Of a stretch of DNA of 8,682 bases, positions 1 through 5,414 are shown one piece after another. Every line of letters starts with the position of its first letter. The first letter of the stretch is position 1. The stretch is from positions 1 through 8,682 of the forward strand of contig CAYXUW010000096.1 of the NCBI GenBank assembly GCA_964468375.1. Reading direction: 5' to 3'. Both the position numbers and the translations under genes were made by a program. Origin of the DNA: CAYXUW01 sp964468375 (lineage in GTDB: Bacteria; Planctomycetota; Phycisphaerae; Sedimentisphaerales; Anaerobacaceae). Under the pieces are notes generated by a model. That model searched no databases and was not told where the DNA came from. It was given only the letters and a program-made list of their open reading frames with translations.

Positions 1-153
1 GTTATGAAAATTAAAAACCTTCAGTTGCTTATGCAATATATTTGTGCGATGGGCTTTGAGCATCACGTCGCTGTCGGCAGAGTACAAAAAGCAGACGCAA
101 TCGCCGAGGCCCTCGATAACTATATGGGCTGGGAGGTATATCGGCACGGATAG
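1..153 (+). CDS. C-terminal end of an L-fucose/L-arabinose isomerase-family protein (partial)
   Basis: An open frame enters from the left edge and ends at TAG 151-153, giving 50 residues. The visible tail contains the segment QYICAMGFEHHVAV, then a helix-like stretch and NYMGWEVYRHG at the end. In L-fucose and L-arabinose isomerase-type proteins the C-terminal domain carries a similar 'GxxHH' element, with a metal- or substrate-binding His, followed by a closing 'LGxEV' segment; this resemblance is the basis of the call. Such enzymes interconvert aldoses and ketoses in the cytoplasm. The stop lies 31 bases before the mutarotase start, so the two are probably one sugar-metabolism operon. Start, promoter and most of the protein are outside the window. 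The family is inferred from a short fragment, so the exact substrate is unknown. Confidence 0.6.
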   Translation, partial: VMKIKNLQLLMQYICAMGFEHHVAVGRVQKADAIAEALDNYMGWEVYRHG

Positions 154-184
154 AATAAATCGAATTTAAAAAGGAAAACTGAAA

Positions 185-1312
185 ATGAAAACCAAATATA
201 TTCCAATTCTGTTAATTGTTGTAGCAGCGTTTGTGCTTAGTTGTAATGAATTTGTTATATGTGGAGAAAAGAAAATGAGCATTGAAAAACAAGCTTTCGG
301 AAAAACAAAAGACGGCAAAGAGGTTGATTTATACACCCTCGTAAACGCCAATGGTCTGAAGGTCAAGATAATGACCTACGGCGGCATTGTAACATCGCTT
401 GAGGTCCCCGACCGCGACGGCAAGTTGGCCGATATAGTATTGGGCTATGACACGCTCGACGAATATATCAAAAGCAGTCCTTATTTTGGTGCTTTAATCG
501 GTCGATTCGGAAATCGTATCGCCAAAGGCAAGTTCACTCTAAAAGGCACCGAATACACGCTGGCAACAAATAACGGCCCGAATCATCTGCATGGAGGCAT
601 AAAGGGCTTCGACAAGGTCGTATGGGACGCCGAGGCAATGGAAACCAACGAAGGCCCCGCCCTGAAATTGACTTATACAAGCCCTGACGGCGAAGAGGGC
701 TATCCCGGCACTCTTTCCTGCACAGTCATTTATACACTGACCGACGATAATGAATTAAAAGTCAGCTACGAGGCAGAAACCGACAAACCAACTATCGTTA
801 ACCTTACACACCACAGTTATTTCAATCTCGCCGGCTATGATTCTGGTGACATCCTCGACCATAAGCTTATGATTAATGCCGACAATTTCACACCTGTTGA
901 TGACACCTTGATTCCGACCGGCGAAATAAAACCTGTAAAAGGCACGCCAATGGATTTCACTAAGCCGACGGCTATCGGCTCACGAATTGAGCAGGTCCCG
1001 GGCGGTTACGACCACAATTACGTCCTTAACAATTCAGATGGCTCGCTTGCACTTGCAGCTTCCGCCTATGACCCCAAGACCGGCCGTCTTATGGAAATTT
1101 ATACCACCGAACCGGGCATTCAGTTCTATTCTGGAAACTTCCTCGATGGTACCCTTAAGGGAAAAGGCGCCATTTATAACAAGCACGACGGCTTCTGCCT
1201 TGAAACGCAGCATTTTCCGGATTCGCCGAACAAGTCCAATTTCCCGTCGGTGCTTTTGAAACCGGGTAAAAAATACACGCATTTGACCGTGCACAAGTTT
1301 TCGACACTATAA
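185..1312 (+). CDS. galM: Aldose 1-epimerase (galactose mutarotase), probable exported lipoprotein form
   Basis: This enzyme interconverts the alpha and beta anomers of aldoses such as galactose and glucose. The 375 residues carry the family signatures: GRFGNRI (residues 106-112, with the conserved Asn-Arg), NHLHGG (133-138, His136), NLTHHSYFNLAG (206-217, His210 as the probable catalytic acid), GGYDHNYVL (273-281, Asp276) and FCLETQHFPDSPN (337-349, Glu340 as the probable catalytic base). The first 30 residues are additional to the usual cytosolic enzyme: MKTK, a hydrophobic run 6-19, then VLSC with Cys20 as a possible lipobox. Export to the periplasm is therefore likely if the first start is used. 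AAGGAAA at 171-177 precedes this ATG. A second start at 275 (Met31) has its own GGAG and would give a cytosolic mutarotase of normal length. The gene follows the isomerase fragment after 31 bases. Confidence 0.95.
   Translation: MKTKYIPILLIVVAAFVLSCNEFVICGEKKMSIEKQAFGKTKDGKEVDLYTLVNANGLKVKIMTYGGIVTSLEVPDRDGKLADIVLGYDTLDEYIKSSPYFGALIGRFGNRIAKGKFTLKGTEYTLATNNGPNHLHGGIKGFDKVVWDAEAMETNEGPALKLTYTSPDGEEGYPGTLSCTVIYTLTDDNELKVSYEAETDKPTIVNLTHHSYFNLAGYDSGDILDHKLMINADNFTPVDDTLIPTGEIKPVKGTPMDFTKPTAIGSRIEQVPGGYDHNYVLNNSDGSLALAASAYDPKTGRLMEIYTTEPGIQFYSGNFLDGTLKGKGAIYNKHDGFCLETQHFPDSPNKSNFPSVLLKPGKKYTHLTVHKFSTL
263..277 (+). promoter_or_regulatory. Internal ribosome-binding site and alternative start of galM
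   Basis: GGAG at 263-266 lies eight bases before an in-frame ATG at 275 (Met31 of the long galM product). Starting here would remove the hydrophobic leader and Cys20 and leave a mutarotase beginning MSIEKQAFGK, close to the usual family N-terminus. The upstream start at 185 also has a good site, so either start, or both, could be used. Confidence 0.4.
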
Positions 1313-1371
1313 GCTGTAAATAGAATGGATTGCCCTGAAACCCCAAACATATTTGTTGAAGGAGAAAAGCT

Positions 1372-1929
1372 ATGACCGCACTAATCATTGTTGCTGTTAT
1401 CATTGTCCTGCTGATTGTTTTCATAATAGCTGTCTACAATGCTTTGATTCGGCTTCGCAATCAGGTCGATAATGCCTGGTCACAGATTGACGTCCAGCTA
1501 AAGCGCCGCCACGATTTAATTCCCAACCTCGTCGAAACCGCTAAGGGCTATATGCAGCACGAACGCGGGACCTTCGAAGCTATAACCGAGGCCAGAAGTC
1601 GGGCTATGGGAGCGAAAAGCGTCTCCGAAGCCTCGAAAGCCGAAGGTGCATTGGGTGAGGCCCTCAGTAAATTCATGCTCGTCGTCGAGAACTATCCCGA
1701 CCTAAAGGCCAATCAGAATTTTCTCTCCGTTCAGGAAGAATTGACCAGCACCGAAAATAAAATCTCTTTCGCACGCCAGAGCTACAACGACCAGGTCCTG
1801 TTCTTCAACAACAAGATCCAGATGTTCCCCTCCAACATAGTTGCGAACATGTTCAATTTCGGCAAGAGAGATTTCTTCGAGCTGGAAGCCGCCGCCGAAC
1901 GAGAAGTTCCGAAAGTAAGCTTTACTTAA
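1372..1929 (+). CDS. lemA: LemA family membrane protein
   Basis: The 185-residue protein has one N-terminal membrane helix (about residues 3-22) and then the LemA helical domain. Visible signatures are YNALIRLRNQVDNAWSQIDVQ (22-42), KRRHDLIPNLVETAKGYM (44-61), AITEARSRAM (70-79) and the C-terminal SYNDQVLFFNNKIQMFPSNIVA (137-158). Length and layout are typical, with the bulk predicted outside the cytoplasm or at the inner membrane. The biochemical role of LemA is not settled; the family often sits beside M48 peptidases or TPM-domain proteins and is linked to envelope maintenance. Here the M48 gene follows after 31 bases, so the two are likely co-transcribed. GAAGGAG at 1358-1364, seven bases before the ATG, supports this start. 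The 59-base gap after galM shows no clear terminator. Confidence 0.95.
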   Translation: MTALIIVAVIIVLLIVFIIAVYNALIRLRNQVDNAWSQIDVQLKRRHDLIPNLVETAKGYMQHERGTFEAITEARSRAMGAKSVSEASKAEGALGEALSKFMLVVENYPDLKANQNFLSVQEELTSTENKISFARQSYNDQVLFFNNKIQMFPSNIVANMFNFGKRDFFELEAAAEREVPKVSFT

Positions 1930-1960
1930 TGGCCGGGAAAATACGAACTAAAAGCCGACA

Positions 1961-3253
1961 ATGTGGGAACTGATTAGAGCTAACAAGAGAAACTCCATCA
2001 TTATGGTGGCGTTGATGGCGGCCGTCCTGCTGCTGCTGGGTTACATAATCGGCTCGATTTTCGACCCGGCCGGCGGTTTCCTTGGCCTGACCTTAGCACC
2101 GCAACAGCAAATGCAATCACCACAGATGGTTCGAACAAATCACGCCGGTCTTTGGGGAATGGCTTTCGCCGCAACACTCTGGTTTATCCTGATGTTGATA
2201 AGCTTCTCATCCGGCGACCAAATCCTTCTTTCTGCAAGCAGAGCCAAACGTGTTACCCACGACGTCCACCCCCAGCTGTTTAATATTGTCGAAGAGATGA
2301 AAATCGCCGCTGGTCTGCCAATGCCCAAAATCTATATCATAGCCGACCCGGCTCCTAACGCCTTTGCAACCGGCCGAAGCCCTCAAACCGCATCAGTGGC
2401 TGTTACTGCAGGCCTTTTAGGCCGCCTGAACCGTGACGAGCTTCAGGGAGTCATCGCCCACGAGATGAGCCATATCCTGCACCGCGATATTCTTTATGTT
2501 ACTCTCGCCGGCGTAATGCTCGGCTCGATTGTTATAATATCACAGGTATTTCTGCGGGGAATGTTTTACAGCTCTATGGGTTCCCGCAAAAGATATTCTT
2601 CCGGCAGAGGCGGTGGGCAGGCCCAGCTGATTATGCTTGTAATTGCCATAGTCGCTGCTATTCTCGCACCCATAATGGCCTATCTGTTGTATTTTGCACT
2701 TTCGAGAAAACGCGAATATCTTGCCGACGCCGGCGCCGCTCGTCTTACCCGTTACCCCGAAGGGCTCGCCAGTGCCCTTGAAAAAATCGCCGGCGACACC
2801 TCCCCCCAGTTAGCCGCCGCCAATAAAGCTACCGCTCCGATGTATATCGTCAATCCTTTCAAAAAAGCCAAGGGTATGAAGTTGTCAGACCTGACCAGCA
2901 CACACCCGCCGATTTCTGAAAGAATAAAAATCCTGCGTAATATGAGCGGCGGCGCCTCCTTCAAGAATTATTCGGATTCTTACAGCAAAACAACGCACCA
3001 TAAAACAATCGTCCCCCCAACCGCCTTGACTAAAGAGGATATCGCCCTTCGAGAGGCCGGCGAGGAAGCTAAAAAGAAACAGCGTCGTGAAACTCAGATG
3101 CGACAGGTCGGCGACATTATGCGTCAAATCAACGCTTTTGTATTTCTGACCTGCGTTTGCGGCCTGAAGTTAAAAGTCCCCCCGAACTACAAAGCAGACA
3201 AGGTTAAATGCCCCCGTTGCAAAAGAATCCTCGACGTGCCTAAAAACAAATAA
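1961..3253 (+). CDS. htpX: HtpX-like M48 membrane metalloprotease with C-terminal zinc ribbon
   Basis: A membrane zinc protease, probably for quality control of membrane proteins. The N-terminus MWELIRANKRNS is typical of the HtpX type. Membrane segments are seen at about 13-34, 63-83, 178-198 and 222-246. The zinc site is HEMSH (167-171) with catalytic Glu168, and the third ligand is probably Glu252 in SRKREYLADAGAA (248-260). THPP (314-317) is also typical of the family. HtpX proteins usually have about 290 residues; this one has 430 because of an added tail: a polar linker (about 330-394) and a four-Cys ribbon (Cys398, Cys400, Cys417, Cys420). TAA at 1949 blocks any longer N-terminus in this frame. 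No strong Shine-Dalgarno precedes the ATG, so translation may depend on lemA 31 bases upstream. The gene ends 24 bases from the convergent rhomboid gene with no evident hairpin terminator between. Confidence 0.92.
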   Translation: MWELIRANKRNSIIMVALMAAVLLLLGYIIGSIFDPAGGFLGLTLAPQQQMQSPQMVRTNHAGLWGMAFAATLWFILMLISFSSGDQILLSASRAKRVTHDVHPQLFNIVEEMKIAAGLPMPKIYIIADPAPNAFATGRSPQTASVAVTAGLLGRLNRDELQGVIAHEMSHILHRDILYVTLAGVMLGSIVIISQVFLRGMFYSSMGSRKRYSSGRGGGQAQLIMLVIAIVAAILAPIMAYLLYFALSRKREYLADAGAARLTRYPEGLASALEKIAGDTSPQLAAANKATAPMYIVNPFKKAKGMKLSDLTSTHPPISERIKILRNMSGGASFKNYSDSYSKTTHHKTIVPPTALTKEDIALREAGEEAKKKQRRETQMRQVGDIMRQINAFVFLTCVCGLKLKVPPNYKADKVKCPRCKRILDVPKNK

Positions 3254-3277
3254 AAAATCTTTCTTCGCAGAATATTA

Positions 3278-4300
3278 TTATTCTCTCGGAGCCTGCACCC
3301 ATCTTGAACATTTCGGACACCGGCCGGTTTTACCAGCGTCCTTTTTGTGAATTTTGATTCTGTGTCCGCACTCGCATCTGAACCGAATAAAATCATCTGC
3401 AGCTTTCTTCGCCTTTGGAGCTGTTACCTTTGGTTCGGTTTTTTCACTCTCAACTTTTTCTGATTGTCGCTCGACAATTTCAGTTTCTGAATCTTTTTTC
3501 TCTTCTTTCTCGCCTTCTTTTTTTTCCTCCTCCTCTTCTTTTTCCTCTCTCGCTAACATTTGCAAAATTGACCTCTCATCCTTCTCCATTACAATCCAAT
3601 TTTTCTTCAGCATCAGCACAGCCAGCCCAAACCCTGCTCCAACGCACAAAATATGCGCAAAATACGTTATATTTTGGTAGCTCAGCCCTGCTTCCAATAA
3701 ATCAAAAATAAACCAAAGCGCAACAACCCAACCACCGGAAATACTGGCCGCCATAGGATGCGGAAGAAGAAAAAAGCAGTTTATAGAATTTTCCGGGAAT
3801 AACACAATATACATACCAACAATGCCGCTTATAACCCCGCACGCCCCAACTGCAGGGCCGCCGCCGAGCAACAGGTGAATTATCCCCGCCAGCAAACCAA
3901 ACCCAAGGTAAATCGCCAAATAAACTTTATTGCCTATCTTCGAACAAACAGCATTGCCGAAAGGCCATAAAAAAAGCAGATTACCTATAATCCGAACCAC
4001 TCCCCCCGCGACGCCGCCGTGCAGCCAGATATATGTAAGCAGCCCTATCCCCCATCCGTCCAAAACAAACCGCGCCATCGGCCCCGTAATCCTTTGCTTT
4101 TCGCTCAGTTGTTTTGTGGCTATCTCCTCGTCAGTTGTTGATAATCTGGCTATTTCTTCTACTGACTTCTCGCTTGTCCTTTCCGGTCTTTCGGAAGTTG
4201 CCAACTGAAGGATAAATACCAACACTATACCCGCCCATACCAGCCAGTTTACGACCGGCCGGCGGTCAAACGAAGCATCTACCGAATAAGGTATAAACAT
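3278..4300 (-). CDS. Rhomboid-family membrane protein with altered active site and C-terminal zinc ribbon
   Basis: The 340 residues have the N-terminus MFIPYSVDASFDRRPVVNW, typical of bacterial rhomboids, and several membrane helices (about 18-33, 83-95, 98-117, 125-145, 150-168, 188-204, 211-231). Recognisable rhomboid elements are LHGG (93-96), RIIGNLLFLWPFGNAV (103-118), GACGVISGIVG (152-162) and AHILCVGAGFG (215-225). Rhomboids are intramembrane serine proteases using the Ser of GxSG and a His in a late helix. Here the Ser position is Cys154 (codon at 3839-3841) and the His of the usual HLxxN is Arg103, while Asn107 and His216 remain. The product may therefore be a thiol variant or a non-proteolytic pseudo-rhomboid. 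After the membrane domain come a Glu/Lys-rich linker (about 249-300) and a four-Cys ribbon (Cys309, Cys311, Cys328, Cys331) like that of the convergent M48 protein. GGAGGT directly abuts the ATG, an unusually short spacing. Confidence 0.85.
   Translation of the reverse strand: MFIPYSVDASFDRRPVVNWLVWAGIVLVFILQLATSERPERTSEKSVEEIARLSTTDEEIATKQLSEKQRITGPMARFVLDGWGIGLLTYIWLHGGVAGGVVRIIGNLLFLWPFGNAVCSKIGNKVYLAIYLGFGLLAGIIHLLLGGGPAVGACGVISGIVGMYIVLFPENSINCFFLLPHPMAASISGGWVVALWFIFDLLEAGLSYQNITYFAHILCVGAGFGLAVLMLKKNWIVMEKDERSILQMLAREEKEEEEEKKEGEKEEKKDSETEIVERQSEKVESEKTEPKVTAPKAKKAADDFIRFRCECGHRIKIHKKDAGKTGRCPKCSRWVQAPRE
3492..3551. other. Polypyrimidine/polypurine tract inside the rhomboid-like gene
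   Basis: On the plus strand bases 3492-3511 and 3513-3551 are all C or T, broken only by G3512. The tract encodes the Glu/Lys-rich linker of the rhomboid-like protein on the other strand, where GAA, GAG and AAA codons explain the purine bias. Runs of this kind can slip in replication and can form triplex DNA, but here the protein composition is sufficient explanation. Confidence 0.75.
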
Positions 4301-4316
4301 ACCTCCGACCCCTCTA
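4301..4316 (-). promoter_or_regulatory. Leader block with ribosome-binding site abutting the rhomboid-like start
   Basis: Read on the minus strand, the bases just before the ATG are TAGAGGGGTCGGAGGT, so a strong GGAGGT ends exactly at the start codon instead of 5-9 bases away. No other ATG, GTG or TTG lies in frame near by, and MFIPY is the expected family N-terminus. A near-identical block (TAGAGGGGTCGAGGT) occurs at 5208-5222 in the leader region of the next minus-strand gene, where it is not next to a start codon. The block may therefore be a regulatory element and not only a ribosome-binding site. Confidence 0.5.
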
Positions 4317-4350
4317 ACAAGATAATTACTTCGGTTGCCTTACCTAATTC

Positions 4351-4400
4351 ATTTTACCCTAAAGCTGCGACAGAGGAAACATTTTAAATGCTTTTTGCCC
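4351..4400 (-). promoter_or_regulatory. Putative promoter of the rhomboid-like gene with upstream box
   Basis: On the minus strand a -10-like TAAAAT (4351-4356) lies 17 bases downstream of a weak -35, TTTCCT (4374-4379). The box GGGCAAAAAGC (4390-4400) sits ten bases further upstream. The -10 context TTTAGGGTAAAAT and the box are repeated with similar spacing before the secreted-protein gene, which is the main reason to believe the site. The rest of the gap (4401-4519) shows no gene, repeat or convincing terminator. Distance from the -10 to the start codon is about 50 bases. Confidence 0.45.
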
Positions 4401-4519
4401 AGAAAACGTGTATAGCCGCCTCGAATTGACTCGAAAAGGGATAGAACCTTCAAAATACGATATGAAGAAAGAATTCCTGCCTGGTTCCAACAACAAAGAA
4501 TACGCCTTGCTTCTTTACT

Positions 4520-5161
4520 TTATCTCATAATCCAGCGTTTGCCCTCATAAGCCAGCTTATCGCTGGTTCTGAAAGCCGCGTCGCCGCTGATACTATAGCT
4601 TAACTCAAGGGTCTTTCGCAGATAAACTTTGACGGGTTCGCCTGTTTCGTCTTTTGCTGTTGGATGCTCAACCGCTACTGTCTCGTTACTCAAACCGGCT
4701 ATAAAGATTTTTATGGTATTAGCTCGAGCATCAAAATCAGGCCAGATAATAGCAATATCCCTCATATTATCTTCGCCCTGAAGTATTCTGTTGTCGATGT
4801 GTTCCAGAGATTCGAGAAATGGATATTCTTTGCGATGACGCCGCTTTATCCGCTTAAAAACGGATTCCGGCACTCCTTTGGCCGCCGGCATAATCTCAAA
4901 TGTATCTGTAACCAGCTCGCACTCCGGATAAAAATCGACATCGCGGTTTGTCTTGTTGTTAAGCGTTATTATCACATACCAATACCGCTCTGACTTACCG
5001 TCTTTGCCAGATTTCTGTGTAATTTGCTGCGGATGCTCAAACGCAACATCTATTGTCCACTCATAGGGCTCCTGTACAACAGCCGGTTTAGGCGCCGTCG
5101 CAGAAACGCTGCCTGTTACCGCCAAAACAGTCAATATCAAACAAACAAAATCTCTCATCAT
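4520..5161 (-). CDS. Secreted protein of unknown function
   Basis: The 213-residue product starts with a signal peptide: MMRDF, hydrophobic core about 6-19, and Ala-x-Ala type cleavage near residues 19-23 (SVSATA). The mature part is soluble, with alternating hydrophobic residues suggesting beta strands, for example RYWYVIITLNNKTNRDVDFY (59-78), CELVTDTFEI (81-90), DIAIIW (135-140) and IKIFIAGLSNETV (150-162). The region around 'YWYVIITLNN' suggests an immunoglobulin-like or similar beta-sandwich fold, which is inference. I recognise a style common among planctomycete secreted proteins but no named domain or catalytic motif. Two adjacent ATG codons (5156-5161) are possible starts; GAGGA on the minus strand lies four and seven bases before them. 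The gene has its own promoter-like region and is divergent from mgtE. It is transcribed towards the rhomboid-like gene, 219 bases away. Confidence 0.85.
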   Translation of the reverse strand: MMRDFVCLILTVLAVTGSVSATAPKPAVVQEPYEWTIDVAFEHPQQITQKSGKDGKSERYWYVIITLNNKTNRDVDFYPECELVTDTFEIMPAAKGVPESVFKRIKRRHRKEYPFLESLEHIDNRILQGEDNMRDIAIIWPDFDARANTIKIFIAGLSNETVAVEHPTAKDETGEPVKVYLRKTLELSYSISGDAAFRTSDKLAYEGKRWIMR

Positions 5162-5221
5162 ACGTTCCTCTTCAGAGCAACTCTATTTCCTCTAAAACCG
5201 AAGAACCACCTCGACCCCTCT

Positions 5222-5273
5222 ATTTTACACTAAAACCGGCTGATAACCAAGGATATTTTTTCGCTTTTTGCCC
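5222..5273 (-). promoter_or_regulatory. Putative promoter of the secreted-protein gene with upstream box
   Basis: On the minus strand TTGGTT (5245-5250), a 17-base spacer and TAAAAT (5222-5227) form a plausible sigma70-type promoter in the context TTTAGTGTAAAAT. GGGCAAAAAGC (5263-5273) lies twelve bases upstream of the -35. The same box and the same -10 context occur before the rhomboid-like gene (4351-4400). The leader to the start codon is about 60 bases and contains the block TAGAGGGGTCGAGGT (5208-5222). Confidence 0.5.
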
Positions 5274-5327
5274 TCTGGCTCAATCTGTAACTTTAGGCAT
5301 CTTCATTTCTTATCTGCTAAAAAAGCA

Positions 5328-5356
5328 TTGCTTGTTAAAAAAAATTGGGTTATTTT
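5328..5356 (+). promoter_or_regulatory. Weak candidate promoter of mgtE
   Basis: TTGCTT (5328-5333), a 17-base spacer and TATTTT (5351-5356) could serve as -35 and -10 for mgtE, placing the transcript start about 50 bases before the ATG. The match to consensus is modest and the region is AT-rich, so chance is a real alternative. Confidence 0.3.
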
Positions 5357-5393
5357 ATCCCCTGGCCGAATAAACCTGATTTTTAATCCGCCA

Positions 5394-5412
5394 TAACCGG
5401 TTAGAGGTAACC
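5394..5412 (+). promoter_or_regulatory. Palindrome and hairpin enclosing the mgtE ribosome-binding site
   Basis: Three arms follow each other: TAACC (5394-5398), GGTTA (5399-5403), then GAGG (5404-5407) and TAACC (5408-5412). The first two arms make a perfect 10-base palindrome in DNA. In RNA the second and third arms can form a five-pair stem with GAGG, the Shine-Dalgarno, as its four-base loop, ending two bases before the ATG at 5415. This may modulate translation of mgtE or be a small operator. Confidence 0.4.
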
Positions 5413-5414
5413 AA

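Noticed and set aside
3254..3277. Bidirectional terminator between the convergent M48 and rhomboid-like genes
   Set aside because: The 24-base gap contains no inverted repeat with a T run in either direction.
3152..3376. Recent inverted duplication explaining the two zinc ribbons
   Set aside because: Aligned by eye the two nucleotide segments match mainly at the Cys/Gly codons and scattered positions, so they are old homologs or convergent copies and not a fresh duplication.
3354..3711. Plus-strand frames opposite the rhomboid-like gene (Ser/Phe-rich products)
   Set aside because: Their composition is the complement of the Glu/Lys-rich linker and hydrophobic segments of the real minus-strand gene.
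4462..4530. Small plus-strand frame of 22 codons (begins MKKEFLPGSN) in the gap between the two minus-strand genes
   Set aside because: The nearest AAGGGA is about 18 bases before the ATG, the frame overlaps the end of the secreted-protein gene, and nothing else supports coding.
5234..5414. Possible Mg2+ M-box riboswitch upstream of mgtE
   Set aside because: I looked for the conserved purine-rich M-box core and a long multi-helix layout and saw neither; only the short hairpin at the ribosome-binding site is evident.
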